Notes: a model not told the origin generated them from the letters alone. Shown: positions 34,905-43,865, numbered from the stretch's first letter. The stretch: 64,000 nt of DNA from Candidatus Scalindua japonica (GCF_002443295.1 NZ_BAOS01000028.1:248001-312000); one strand, 5' to 3'. Numbers and translations: made by a program.

Positions 34905-35345
34905 TTATTTCCTGTTATGCGTTGGTATTACAAGGACGGGGCAGGAAGTACTTCGCAGCACTCCTTCACTGACGCTGCCAAAAATCATGTGATGGACGCC
35001 CCCATGTCCGTGTGTACCAATAATAATAATGTCAGTGTTCAACTGTTTTGATTTCTGAAGAATAACATCGACAACAGTACCTTGCGCGAGGAGCCCTTTT
35101 GTGTCTGCTCCTGATTTCCTGAGTTTCTCAACCTCTTGTTGTAGTCCATTATGTTCCTGAGGAAACTTCTGTTGGCCCTGGTTATTTGTGTCTTGAGGGT
35201 TGAGTTCCTCGTCCAGGAAATCGGGGTCCTCTTCAACAACGTGGAGTAAGCATACTTTGGCAGGCAAGGCCAATGCCAGAGTTTTTGCTTTATCTAATAT
35301 TTTTTCAGAGGCACTGGACAAGTCGATTGCAACCAAAATGTTCAT
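34905..35345 (-). CDS. Universal stress protein (UspA family)
   Basis: This 146-residue cytoplasmic protein has I-L-V-A-I-D-L-S at the N-terminus and the ATP-binding signature G-T-H-G-H-G-G-x8-G-S-V near the C-terminus, so it is the ATP-binding type. A Gln/Asn-rich loop (about residues 45-70) is an insertion relative to short UspA proteins. It is followed on the minus strand by a small winged-helix gene and preceded by a small secreted DUF4177-like gene. Confidence 0.9.
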   Translation of the reverse strand: MNILVAIDLSSASEKILDKAKTLALALPAKVCLLHVVEEDPDFLDEELNPQDTNNQGQQKFPQEHNGLQQEVEKLRKSGADTKGLLAQGTVVDVILQKSKQLNTDIIIIGTHGHGGVHHMIFGSVSEGVLRSTSCPVLVIPTHNRK

Positions 35346-35391
35346 CTTATAATCCTTTCATCAGCATTAAAAAGGGAGACGATAAATTTTT

Positions 35392-35655
35392 TTATTTTTT
35401 CCTGATTTTTCTTTTAAAATAATAATTGCTATATTGTACAGTAACAAGCTCCCATCCTTTCCTGCCAAGTTCATTAAGAGCCGGCAGGTCTTGTTTGACT
35501 TGTTGTTTCATAGATCCTTTATCTTTTGCGTATACAATTTTATATTCCCATTGTGTTTCGGTATTATCCGTCTGTGCGTGTACGAATGCACTGGAAATCA
35601 TAAAACTAACCACAAATACCATTACTACCATCAACCACCAATAATTCTTTTTCAT
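35392..35655 (-). CDS. Small exported DUF4177-like protein
   Basis: This 87-residue protein has an N-terminal membrane/signal segment (about residues 6-27). The mature region W-E-Y-K-I-V-Y-A and L-N-E-L-G-R-K-G-W-E-L-V-T-V matches the short DUF4177 domain, whose function is unknown. An AAAGGAGG ribosome site precedes the ATG. It lies 47 bp upstream of the universal stress gene on the same strand. Confidence 0.75.
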   Translation of the reverse strand: MKKNYWWLMVVMVFVVSFMISSAFVHAQTDNTETQWEYKIVYAKDKGSMKQQVKQDLPALNELGRKGWELVTVQYSNYYFKRKIRKK

Positions 35656-35785
35656 TTTTATCCTCCTTTAAATTACGGGTCAGGTATACCGTGTTGGCAT
35701 AATTGGTTTCTCTAATTCAAAAGTAATTATAACTATTTGCCAAAAATTATGTTGGGCAGAACCATATAATTATAATAGAAAACTA

Positions 35786-35850
35786 ATGTGCTGTGCACAT
35801 AAATTCATACGTATGAATTTTGCTAGACATCTGACCTTCAATATGTCTAG
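35786..35850. promoter_or_regulatory. Cluster of three adjacent palindromes
   Basis: ATGTGC-TGT-GCACAT (35786-35800) directly abuts a perfect 20-bp palindrome, AAATTCATACGTATGAATTT (35801-35820). Then follows CTAGACAT-12 nt-ATGTCTAG (35823-35850). Three exact inverted repeats in 65 bp suggest stacked protein-binding sites or a folded RNA leader in the gap between the DUF4177-like gene and cspA. Confidence 0.6.
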
Positions 35851-35987
35851 ATGAGAGGGTGTTCTTGAATAATGTAGATATACTGAGGTTAATAATAGTG
35901 TGGTTGTTTAATAAAATCAACAGGAAAAATATCTGTCAGTCATGAGTGTCAAAAAGTAATTATCAATTTATCAAACCATCTGTCGCT

Positions 35988-36114
35988 GTAATATATATTA
36001 TTTTCTCTTGATTTTATAATTAATGTTTTTTATAATTAATGTTTGATACTTTTACATCCGCGAAAGTTGGTTGTACTGTAGCGTCAGATTATATGTAATG
36101 TAATATATATTATT
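35988..36114. repeat. Paired direct repeats in the cspA upstream region
   Basis: GTAATATATATTATT occurs exactly at 35988-36002 and 36100-36114. Between the copies a 16-bp unit, TTTTATAATTAATGTT, is tandemly duplicated (36012-36027 and 36028-36043). The second copy of the first repeat touches the terminator stem. Confidence 0.75.
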
Positions 36115-36115
36115 A

Positions 36116-36151
36116 GGCGGTAAGGTTTTCCAATCTTACCGCCTTTTTTTT
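36116..36151 (+). terminator. Intrinsic terminator just upstream of cspA
   Basis: GGCGGTAAG-10 nt-CTTACCGCC (9-bp exact stem) is followed by TTTTTTTT. No plus-strand gene is visible in the preceding 2.4 kb, so it must end a leader RNA of cspA (attenuator) or an unannotated small RNA. Confidence 0.9.
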
Positions 36152-36191
36152 ATTTTAATTTTTTCTATTTTTGAAGGGAGTGGTTTTCAAT

Positions 36192-36392
36192 ATGGCGACC
36201 GGAACAGTAAAGTGGTTTAACGATTCTAAGGGTTATGGTTTTATTACGCCAGAGGAAGGCGATGACGTCTTTGTACACCATACCGCAATCCAGGCTGAGG
36301 GCTTTAAGAGCCTTTCAGAAGGAGACAAAGTAGAGTTCGACATTGAACAAGACGAAAAGGGTAGTAAGGCATCAAACGTTGTCAAATTATAA
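36192..36392 (+). CDS. Cold-shock protein CspA family
   Basis: This 66-residue single cold-shock domain starts [10 protein letters not shown], with RNP1 (K-G-Y-G-F-I) and RNP2 (D-V-F-V-H-H) intact. It binds single-stranded nucleic acid. The start is chosen over an upstream in-frame TTG because GAAGGGAG lies 11 nt before this ATG. A strong terminator-like hairpin sits 40 bp upstream, which points to leader-level control. Confidence 0.95.
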   Translation: MATGTVKWFNDSKGYGFITPEEGDDVFVHHTAIQAEGFKSLSEGDKVEFDIEQDEKGSKASNVVKL

Positions 36393-36697
36393 GGCTATAG
36401 TATAATCGTTATAATAAAGAACTCAATTTCCATAAAGGGGTATCGGGGGTTTTTTTATGCGTGCTTAATGAATTGAGAATGTTTTGTCGATACTGAGAAA
36501 GAATGATCAGGTCTGAATGCTAACCTGCTCGTACCGTACAATACATACGAGCAGGTTAGCTGGTTCAGTTGGATATAACCCGCAAACTGTTCTTTGTGAT
36601 AAAGGGTGTCCGGGTCTGCCTCATGTGGAATCTATTTTGTTAATGCAAAATTGTATTCAAAAAAACAGGTTTGTTGCTAATGTTTGTAAACCCGATT
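36393..36697. other. Intergenic gap between convergent genes, with a large hairpin
   Basis: No gene is supported in this gap. It contains the strong hairpin at 36513-36568, listed separately, and a weaker CTCAATT/AATTGAG pairing around a T-run near 36420-36477 that may terminate cspA. Confidence 0.45.
36513..36568. repeat. Long stable hairpin (15-bp perfect stem)
   Basis: The two stem arms (36519-36533 and 36546-36560) are an exact inverted match around a 12-nt loop. They are extended by CTGAA/TTCAG (36513-36517 and 36564-36568) with a small bulge. No T-run follows. It could be a bidirectional transcript end or a mobile hairpin element. Confidence 0.75.
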
Positions 36698-37135
36698 TTA
36701 CTGCTTATCTGTTCCACTTAATACTTCCCTTATATTCTTTTCAAGTGCGGTTCTCTGTGCTTTGTTTTCCATTGAAGATTTATATTCTTCAAGCATGGCG
36801 TTCACCAGGAGATCCGCGACTTTATCCATTTTAGCTCCCATTTTTTTCTCCAGATTTGCTTTGATCTTCTCTTTTAATAGTTCCTTTTTCGCGCAACGGG
36901 TGAGGTCCATCATTTTATCAATATTGCAGCCTCCTTCCTTGTTACATTTAGTTTTTTTATTGCAGTCGATGTTGCTGGAACACCTTCCGGGTTTGTCTAA
37001 AGGGCACTCTTTTGACTTGGCAGTTGTAGCATCCTGCGCATACGCCTGTGAGCTAATCCCTGTAATATTCAGTACCATACCTGAAACACCTACTACCGTA
37101 ACAAACATAAGCAATAACTTAAGCTTACTCACCAT
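36698..37135 (-). CDS. Small secreted Cys-rich protein
   Basis: This 145-residue protein has a signal peptide cleaved near A-Y-A-Q. A Cys-rich segment follows (C-P-L-D, C-S-S-N-I-D-C-N-K-K-T-K-C, G-G-C-N-I-D), and then a Lys-rich helical C-terminus. Seven cysteines outside the leader suggest metal binding or disulfides. I do not recognise a family. Confidence 0.6.
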   Translation of the reverse strand: MVSKLKLLLMFVTVVGVSGMVLNITGISSQAYAQDATTAKSKECPLDKPGRCSSNIDCNKKTKCNKEGGCNIDKMMDLTRCAKKELLKEKIKANLEKKMGAKMDKVADLLVNAMLEEYKSSMENKAQRTALEKNIREVLSGTDKQ

Positions 37136-37323
37136 TTATTTTCTCCCTGTTAAATTAATAAAAAAATATTGAATTATAGTATATAACAAAGATTTCTGTA
37201 AAAAGGTTCATATCTAATTAAAAAATTTCTAATAGTAAATAAACGAGGACTGAGTTGTGAAAGCAGGAAGTTGCCTGGTTCGCTTCACATAAAGTAAATC
37301 TGCCTCTGGTTGTACTCATTACT

Positions 37324-40125
37324 CTATGTATCCATAATAACAGGTCTTTTAAAATCATTTATCTCTTTCCTGCACAGTTCTACAGTGTTGGGGTGGCAGG
37401 TGAACATTACGATCTGGTTCTCTTTTGATACCTCGTTCAATAACCGGATAGTTGTTTTTGCCCTCTGAGGGTCGAAGTTTACAAGGATATCATCAACTAT
37501 CAGAGGCAGAGTCCCCACTCTACCGGCGTACTCCTTTATAAAGGCCAATCTCATTGAAAGGTAAAGCTGTTCCGCCGTTCCTCTGCTGAGTGCAGATACG
37601 TTTTTTTGCAGACCTTCCGGTGTTTCGACTACCAGGTTGTTGCCGTCAGCTTTCCTGATTATGCGAATATATCGTCTCCTCGTAATCTTATTTAGATAGC
37701 GTCCCGCGTGCTTAAGGACAAATGGCTGCCGTTCTCTTTCATAAATAGTCATTGCCCTTTTTAATAATGTATGACACAGTGCATTTACAGACCATTCTGA
37801 AAGGGCTTCCCTTAGCCTTGCCTTGAGGTTCTCTTCTTCCAGCCTCAGCTCTCCCAGTCTTTCATTTTTTTCCAGTTCAGAAATTTGATTTGTCTTTGCT
37901 CCCATCTCCTGCATGATGTCAGAAAATTCCAGTTCCTGTTGGGTTATCTCTTTCTGCAGTCTGTCTATAGATTGGTCAGTTATTACAGGATCAGATTCAG
38001 AGGCAACTTCTTTCTTAAATTTTTCAACTTCAGGTGTGCTGCCAATCAATCTTGCGAGTTGTATTTCAAGGATGTTCTTTCGCTCCCGTAATTTCTCTCT
38101 TTTGTGCACAATATTTGAGTGTTTCCTGAATTCTCCTACATTTCCAGCGCAGCCTTCGAGTATCAGATTTTCAATCTTCTTTTCTATTTCAGTAATGATA
38201 TCACGGGTTGTCTTTTCCCGGACTTTAAGTCCCTCTGTGTGTTCTTCAAGCTGCCCCTTCTTTTCCTTAAGTCTCTTCTGTTCTTTTAATGTATTGTTTA
38301 ATAAGTGGACTGATTGAGTAATGTTGTCGGGCGATGCGGTTTTCAGGTTACACTGTTTTAAGATTGTATTGATACGGTCAAGGTATTTGTGGGCCCTCTT
38401 GTTGACCTGTTGCAGCTCGTTTTCCGCCTCTTCTTTTTTTCTTATCAGTTCCTTGATCCTCCTGACAGATTCAATAAGCGCGAAGATTCCGTTCCTGTCC
38501 AGTTCGATGCTAAATCCACGGTTTCTAAGCCAATCCTGCCATTTAGCAACTGTTTGCTGATATTCATCCTTTGCTCCAGAAAGAGCTATCTCTGCTTTCT
38601 CGATAGATTGTTTCTTCGACTCCATAATATTCGACAGTTGCTCTTTTGATTCTTCTAGTGTGACTGCTGCTGATTTATAGTAAACATAATAGAGGGCGGC
38701 AATGGCTGTGATTCCCAAAACCGCAGCCATGATCCCGGAAATTGGTTTAAAGGTTATCCAGCAGAATGCTCCCAGTCCTAATGCTATTGGAATTCCAAAG
38801 ATCAGTATAAACTTGAATTGTGTTGCCGGTCTGACCCTCTCCAGTTGACGAGAGAATGTTTCAAATTCTCTAGTGGATTCGTCTCTGTTTTTTTTCTCCT
38901 GGACAAGGTTGTTTGCCGATTTCTCAACACTCATTTGGCTATTTGAAATTCCTTCAGACAAAACCCTTATGTTCTGAAGAGTTTCGTTACCTACATCTAT
39001 TGCTGTCACCCTATCTTCATTCCAATCTGTGCCTATGTCAGTGATTGCGTTTTCTACTTCCGTTTTAAGTGAGTTTGTGTTTGATATGATTCGATCTTTT
39101 CTTTTTATGTTTTCTGCTTCGGCTGAGTAATCTTCGACCAGAGAGCTAATCATGGATTCAGACTCTAAAATTTTATTGTCTATATGTATTGAATCTGCCT
39201 GAGTACTGAGCTTTTTAATCTCATTGTTCTGTTGCTGTAGTTCTTCTCTTCTTTCTGTTAATTTGTCTTCCAGCTTCTCCAGCCTTTCGGCTCCATCCAG
39301 AGGGAATTTTTCGACTACAAACGGTAAAGTGGCAGTCTGTTTTTCTATCTCTTTGAGTTCCTTGACATTGTCTCTGCCAGTCTTCAGTCTTGACGCTTTC
39401 TCTTTTTCTCTTCTTTTGTTATCAATAATATTGGATAGATTTGTCTGTTCTTTTCTCAGTTTCTCAATTTTCGAGATTGTCGTTTTATATCTTTCCAGAT
39501 CTTTTTTAATATCTGATATTTCAGCCCGGACTCTTTCAAGTTCTTTTGTAATTCTGGGTACTATTTGAGCGGCTCCGCCATGCTTGTATATCTTGTTTTT
39601 CTGTGCATTAACACTCTTTAGTATATCCGGCAGGGTAACATCTCCGATTCCTGTGCCTGCTGAATAAATATGCGCGTTTATCTCTTCATTTTCTAATGAA
39701 TCTAATTGCTGCAGTTCCGTCAGGCTGAAGGCAAATACATTCTTGTATATACTCTCGCTGACACCATGCAGAGCTGCTTGTAAACTCTTCCTTGCGCTTT
39801 CACCTGACAATTCAGTACCGTCTCCATTGAGGATATTTATTTCACCGGCAAGTGTCCTGCCGGGTTTTATAGATACAGAGAACCTCTTTTTATCTGTTGT
39901 CTCCAGTTCCAGTCTTCCTCCATGGGTTCCGCCTGCCAGAGGTTCGTAGCGGTCAGAGGCATTCTTCTTTCCAGGAAACCCAAAGAACACTGTCCTTAGA
40001 AATGACATCATCGTTGTCTTTCCTGCCTCATTGGGACCAAATATGAGGTTAAATCCCGGTGCAAAAGAAAAGTCCAGGTTATGAAACTTTCCGTATCCGT
40101 CAATGTATACTCTTATGAATTTCAT
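37324..40125 (-). CDS. yhaN: YhaN-like AAA ATPase (SbcC/Rad50-related)
   Basis: This 933-residue SMC-like protein has Walker A G-P-N-E-A-G-K-T-T near residue 31, long coiled coils, a central hydrophobic stretch (about residues 435-485), and a C-terminal ABC signature L-S-R-G-T-A-E-Q with Walker B L-I-V-D-D-I-L. The central hydrophobic region and overall length match Bacillus YhaN rather than SbcC. Its start codon overlaps the stop of the nuclease gene by one base (TAATG). Together the two genes should form a Mre11-Rad50-like complex that processes DNA ends. Confidence 0.88.
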   Translation of the reverse strand: MKFIRVYIDGYGKFHNLDFSFAPGFNLIFGPNEAGKTTMMSFLRTVFFGFPGKKNASDRYEPLAGGTHGGRLELETTDKKRFSVSIKPGRTLAGEINILNGDGTELSGESARKSLQAALHGVSESIYKNVFAFSLTELQQLDSLENEEINAHIYSAGTGIGDVTLPDILKSVNAQKNKIYKHGGAAQIVPRITKELERVRAEISDIKKDLERYKTTISKIEKLRKEQTNLSNIIDNKRREKEKASRLKTGRDNVKELKEIEKQTATLPFVVEKFPLDGAERLEKLEDKLTERREELQQQNNEIKKLSTQADSIHIDNKILESESMISSLVEDYSAEAENIKRKDRIISNTNSLKTEVENAITDIGTDWNEDRVTAIDVGNETLQNIRVLSEGISNSQMSVEKSANNLVQEKKNRDESTREFETFSRQLERVRPATQFKFILIFGIPIALGLGAFCWITFKPISGIMAAVLGITAIAALYYVYYKSAAVTLEESKEQLSNIMESKKQSIEKAEIALSGAKDEYQQTVAKWQDWLRNRGFSIELDRNGIFALIESVRRIKELIRKKEEAENELQQVNKRAHKYLDRINTILKQCNLKTASPDNITQSVHLLNNTLKEQKRLKEKKGQLEEHTEGLKVREKTTRDIITEIEKKIENLILEGCAGNVGEFRKHSNIVHKREKLRERKNILEIQLARLIGSTPEVEKFKKEVASESDPVITDQSIDRLQKEITQQELEFSDIMQEMGAKTNQISELEKNERLGELRLEEENLKARLREALSEWSVNALCHTLLKRAMTIYERERQPFVLKHAGRYLNKITRRRYIRIIRKADGNNLVVETPEGLQKNVSALSRGTAEQLYLSMRLAFIKEYAGRVGTLPLIVDDILVNFDPQRAKTTIRLLNEVSKENQIVMFTCHPNTVELCRKEINDFKRPVIMDT

Positions 40126-41393
40126 TAGCTCGACTTATCTCCCGATAACAGATCAATGCCCAGATTTACCGAATCTTCCAGGATAGTTAACAGCTCATTT
40201 TCATCAATCTCTTCAAGATATTTTCTTATAGTCCTGTTTGATAATGGCTGATTAAGTATCTTAAGTAACTCGTTCTTCATTTGATCATCATTTTCTACTT
40301 TCCCGGCAAGTCTCAGGAAATCACCAATAAAATTTTCCTGATTAATATAATCCTTCTTTTGCCTCTCAGGCCTGATTTTTAATCGTATTGATTCTGGAAA
40401 GATAAAGGGGGCCTGGTTAAAAAAACGTGCAACCAGTATCTCTTTTGTCTCTTCTATCTTATCTGTCATGGTTAATTCGTGATAAAGTGGTGATGGCCCG
40501 GTAAGTCTCCATCTCACAACAATCCCTTTTTCATCATTATTAAGTTTTGAAAGTTCTTCCTCACATTTGTCCAACAATAGCTCTGTCAACTCAACTGTTG
40601 TCATAATATCCTTTATATTCATCTCTTCCTGTTTCCACAGAATATTGTGAACAGGTTTGAATTCATATGATATTTTACGGTTTGAATCTATCTTTATAAT
40701 ATAACAACCTCTTGGTCCATCTTCGTTTATGTGTCTGCCCTGAATATTTCCGGGATAGAGTATAAGAGGGTCTTTGCAAAGGACCTCAGTTGTGTGGATG
40801 TGGCCGAGTAACCATATGTCCATGTTGTTTTCCTTCAGATCATTTAATGAACAGGGAGCATAAGGGGCATGGCCTTTTCTTGAACCAACGTTTGCATGGA
40901 GCAGACCAATAGAAACAGTATCTTTTTCCTTGGCTTGAAGTTTCAGTGAGAGGTTTTCTGTCACTTCACTTACCTTGTAACTGGTCCCATATATTCTAGT
41001 AATCACCTTACCATTCTTTTCGATTGGGATACTTTCAACTTTATCGCCACCAAGGAGGTGTACGTTGTTCGGGTATTTTATTTCTGTCAACCAGTCTGGC
41101 ATGGGGTCGTGATTACCTGCTACGATGATAACGGGAATGTCAGCTTTATACAGTCTCTCAAACTGATCTCTCAGAAGGATTTGCGCGCTCAGACTCCTGT
41201 CCGCTCCGTCAAAAGTATCACCGCCAATAGTAAGGAAATCAACTTTCTCTGCCAGGCACAGGTCTATAATTTTAACGAACGCTTCATTAGTGGAATGTTT
41301 GAACCTGTCTGCCAGAGAGGGTTCTTTTGTGGTCAGTCCCTGAAAAGGGCTGTCCAGGTGCAGGTCGGCACAGTGTATGAGTTTAATTTTCAT
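40125..41393 (-). CDS. yhaO: YhaO-like metallophosphoesterase nuclease (SbcD/Mre11-related)
   Basis: The 422-residue reading starts M-K-I-K-L-I-H-C-A-D-L-H-L-D. The metallophosphatase motifs are all present: D-L-H, G-G-D-T-F-D-G, A-G-N-H-D-P, L-L-H-A-N and G-H-I-H-T. It pairs with the downstream ATPase through a TAATG overlap. A longer in-frame start at 41474 adds 27 unlike residues and is less likely. Confidence 0.9.
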   Translation of the reverse strand: MKIKLIHCADLHLDSPFQGLTTKEPSLADRFKHSTNEAFVKIIDLCLAEKVDFLTIGGDTFDGADRSLSAQILLRDQFERLYKADIPVIIVAGNHDPMPDWLTEIKYPNNVHLLGGDKVESIPIEKNGKVITRIYGTSYKVSEVTENLSLKLQAKEKDTVSIGLLHANVGSRKGHAPYAPCSLNDLKENNMDIWLLGHIHTTEVLCKDPLILYPGNIQGRHINEDGPRGCYIIKIDSNRKISYEFKPVHNILWKQEEMNIKDIMTTVELTELLLDKCEEELSKLNNDEKGIVVRWRLTGPSPLYHELTMTDKIEETKEILVARFFNQAPFIFPESIRLKIRPERQKKDYINQENFIGDFLRLAGKVENDDQMKNELLKILNQPLSNRTIRKYLEEIDENELLTILEDSVNLGIDLLSGDKSS

Positions 41394-41587
41394 TATTAGA
41401 CAGGATGACGGATGGTCGGAAATAAAGAAATATATCTTTCTGTAACAACATTGTCTTTTTTGTTTAACGAACAAACTATATCAGAAAGAAATATGCTTGT
41501 CTAGTTTAGCTATTAAGAAAGCAGTTTGAACATAATGGATAAGTTGTTAGTTATAGACGCTATTTAAATACTCGCAGATTTTTTCTA

Positions 41588-41616
41588 TTGACAGTTGGTA
41601 GATTTAGTGATACAAA
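41588..41616 (+). promoter_or_regulatory. Sigma70-type promoter of the HigBA operon
   Basis: TTGACA (41588-41593), a 17-bp spacer, then TACAAA (41611-41616) form a near-consensus promoter reading into the toxin gene that starts at 41672. Confidence 0.75.
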
Positions 41617-41643
41617 TATTCCCATAAAGGGAACATTTGTATC
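41609..41643. promoter_or_regulatory. Palindromic operator overlapping the -10 element
   Basis: GATACAAATATTCCC and GGGAACATTTGTATC face each other across 5 bp, matching at 14 of 15 pairs. It covers the -10 element, the usual place for a HigA-type antitoxin to repress its own operon. Confidence 0.75.
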
Positions 41644-41671
41644 AACATGATTATGGTCAATAAAAAAATAA

Positions 41672-41754
41672 ATGAATGTCATTGGGAAAAAAATTCTTAC
41701 AGGGTTTAGTGCTCATCATGCAGATGTTAGGGGACAATTAAGTTCTTGGCTTAA
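41672..41754 (+). pseudogene. higB: 5' fragment of HigB-type toxin gene
   Basis: The frame from ATG 41672 encodes M-N-V-I-G-K-K-I-L-T-G-F-S-A-H-H-A-D and continues to W-L, where the insertion sequence enters. Joined at the CTTAA duplication to 43866 onward, it gives an uninterrupted 94-residue HigB-like mRNA interferase. No clear ribosome site is visible. Confidence 0.85.
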
Positions 41755-41786
41755 CACAGATTTTCATACAGATTTAATACCCTAAT
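41755..41786. repeat. Left 32-bp terminal inverted repeat
   Basis: Begins CACAGATTTTC and ends CCTAAT. It is the exact reverse complement of 43834-43865. Confidence 0.95.
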
Positions 41787-41812
41787 TTTATGATGTTGTC
41801 CATAGACGGTAT

Positions 41813-43534
41813 TTAATTTTTCTTTTTTCCAGCCAAGGGATTTTTATATTTCTTGATAGCTTCCATTAAAATTTGAAGATGCCTTTTCTTTTTCATCTCC
41901 ACTATTATGGAATCGTTCTCAATTTTGAATTGACCTCCATTGTCAAAAAACTTACTGCTTAAACTTCCTGATGTTTCATTCTCAAACCCAGCAAGATCCA
42001 TAGCAATTACGCGGTAGAAATTATGTGCCGCTATAGTCATCGTTAAATCAAAATCCACCTTTACCACTATGGACGATGAGAGTTTGTTAAGGTGAAAAAA
42101 CTCTATTTGCTCTGAAATTCCTTTTTCTACATTCCAACGTTTTCCATATTGTCTGATTATTTGTGAGGCAGTACGCTTTCTATCATTGGTTAAGATAAAT
42201 GCCTCTTTTTCATGACCATTGCCTGACACGGCAATTTGCCTGAAATATCTTGTTGTTTTGTTGAGCAGTATTTCTGATTCATGAATCTTTAATCTCATAT
42301 GCTTACGGCTTGGACCTTCGACTTTGGTACTACTCCACTCCTCATCCGGTATTTTATGTAATTCTGCCAAAAGCTTTTTGCTTCTTCTGCGAAGGGTAAT
42401 AAATTTTATCTTATCCTTATCAAGTTTTTCTAAATTTTCGTAGGTTGTAAATTTAGAATCAAAAATCAAACAAGACGGTTTCCTGCCTCCGTCTTTCCAA
42501 AAATCAACAAACTCCAACACGCACTCTGCTTCATTACGATGCCTTATCTCCGCATTAGAGTAACAAAAGATGCCGGTATCCGGATCTTGGCAAAGTACGG
42601 ATAAAACGCTCTTTAGTCTTTTGCCATATTTTCCTGACCAATTATTTTCCAGAACACTGGCGTCACCCCAATGAGGAATAGCAGTAAAGTCCATGTTCAC
42701 TTGACTGCTTAACAGCCTCAATTTTTTTAGTTGTTCAAACATAGCTTTTAAAAATCTTCGGTTCATGTGACGATCCGTTCGATACGAATAGCTGGATAAT
42801 GTTCCATCTTTAGGTAACACATTAAGACCGCTGAAAAGCCCAAATCCTCTGTCCATAGCCCACAGGTCGTCTTGGCTATAACGATTATGACCAGCAAGCT
42901 TCAGGGCAATAAAAGACAACACGTTTTGAACACTGGAGAGTTCAGAAGTTCCAGGATACTCCGCAAACTCAATCCACTGATCAACACATAGTCGTGCTAA
43001 AAGCGGAAGAAAGGGAAGAATACCTATTCCTCTTTCAGAATGAAATAACTGACCTTTATCAATGTTCCAGTCAATAGAATGGCTTCGCGGAGCTTTAATT
43101 ATTTTGGAGAATTGGAGTTTTCTCTCAATTTGTGTCCGCTTGGGTAAACGAGCAAATCCTTCTGCTGAGAGTACGCGATCAATATAATCATGGGAAACTC
43201 TGTTTCCTTCTGCCTGAAGAGCACTTTTTATATCAAGTATGGAATAATTTTGTTTACGCAATCGAATTATTTTAACCTTCAATTGTGCTTTATCTGCATC
43301 CGGATTTCGTCCGGGATTTTTTGTTACAAAGAAATGCCTGGAATCAATTTGGTTATTTTTTATAGCATTTACAAAATCCCGTTTCATCGCATTGATACTA
43401 AAAGGCGAATAGCCGAATCTTTTTGCAACATCCTTTGCCTTGATCTTTTCAACACACAAAGCTCTCATTGCTTCGTATTTCCTGTGAGTTATATGAGTAG
43501 AATTTAAAAAGAACTCCTTTATGTCCTTATTCAT
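41813..43534 (-). CDS. IS transposase
   Basis: The product is about 573 residues, starting M-N-K-D-I-K-E-F; an upstream in-frame start at 43582 adds 16 residues. The N-terminal region has a helix-turn-helix of resolvase/homeodomain type (V-A-K-R-F-G-Y-S-P-F-S-I-N-A-M-K). The central and C-terminal parts carry candidate DDE residues in V-N-M-D-F-T-A-I-P and C-L-I-F-D-S-K-F, and an R-Q-Y-G-K-R-W-N-V-E-K segment like the IS4-superfamily Y-(2)-R-(3)-E signature. The frame is intact, so the element may be mobile. Confidence 0.85.
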   Translation of the reverse strand: MNKDIKEFFLNSTHITHRKYEAMRALCVEKIKAKDVAKRFGYSPFSINAMKRDFVNAIKNNQIDSRHFFVTKNPGRNPDADKAQLKVKIIRLRKQNYSILDIKSALQAEGNRVSHDYIDRVLSAEGFARLPKRTQIERKLQFSKIIKAPRSHSIDWNIDKGQLFHSERGIGILPFLPLLARLCVDQWIEFAEYPGTSELSSVQNVLSFIALKLAGHNRYSQDDLWAMDRGFGLFSGLNVLPKDGTLSSYSYRTDRHMNRRFLKAMFEQLKKLRLLSSQVNMDFTAIPHWGDASVLENNWSGKYGKRLKSVLSVLCQDPDTGIFCYSNAEIRHRNEAECVLEFVDFWKDGGRKPSCLIFDSKFTTYENLEKLDKDKIKFITLRRRSKKLLAELHKIPDEEWSSTKVEGPSRKHMRLKIHESEILLNKTTRYFRQIAVSGNGHEKEAFILTNDRKRTASQIIRQYGKRWNVEKGISEQIEFFHLNKLSSSIVVKVDFDLTMTIAAHNFYRVIAMDLAGFENETSGSLSSKFFDNGGQFKIENDSIIVEMKKKRHLQILMEAIKKYKNPLAGKKKN

Positions 43535-43833
43535 ATAATTAGTATACATTGTATGAATAATAAGTAAATATAATAAAGTCATTCTTGCATATTTTCAATG
43601 ACTGCCGGTATGCTACTTCTTGACTTAGCGGTATTTATAGCGCTTCAACCGTATTTTCAAATACGTCATGACAAATTACTTCCTGCTTTAAGTTCAGTAA
43701 TTGCAACCTACTATTCAGGCATTAATACCTAATTTGAATTATATTTAAAATTCAACCTACTTGTGTGTCTTGTGGATTTGATAGGCTTATAAGGCATTTT
43801 AGCTTTCTGCATGAACCAGAATTGAGTTATAAT

Positions 43834-43865
43834 ATTAGGGTATTAAATCTGTATGAAAATCTGTG
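43834..43865. repeat. Right 32-bp terminal inverted repeat
   Basis: Exact reverse complement of 41755-41786. Immediately followed by CTTAA, the right copy of the target duplication. Confidence 0.95.

Larger units (their letters stand above)
41755..43865. mobile_element. Complete insertion sequence inside higB
   Basis: The element of about 2,111 bp ends in exact 32-bp inverted repeats (41755-41786 and 43834-43865) and is flanked by a 5-bp target duplication CTTAA (41750-41754 and 43866-43870). It encodes one transposase on the minus strand. The perfect ends and intact gene indicate a recent insertion. The 250 bp between the transposase start and the right end hold no gene. Confidence 0.95.

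Noticed and set aside
35786-36114. CRISPR array upstream of cspA
   Set aside because: Repeats are only duplicated, of different kinds and without regular spacers. No cas gene is present in the window.
38321-38649. Plus-strand ORFs inside yhaN
   Set aside because: They are shadows of the long Leu/Lys/Glu-rich coiled coil on the minus strand.
41813-43534. Transposase as cargo of the HigBA/Beta island
   Set aside because: Exact terminal repeats and the CTTAA duplication show that it is an independent later insertion.
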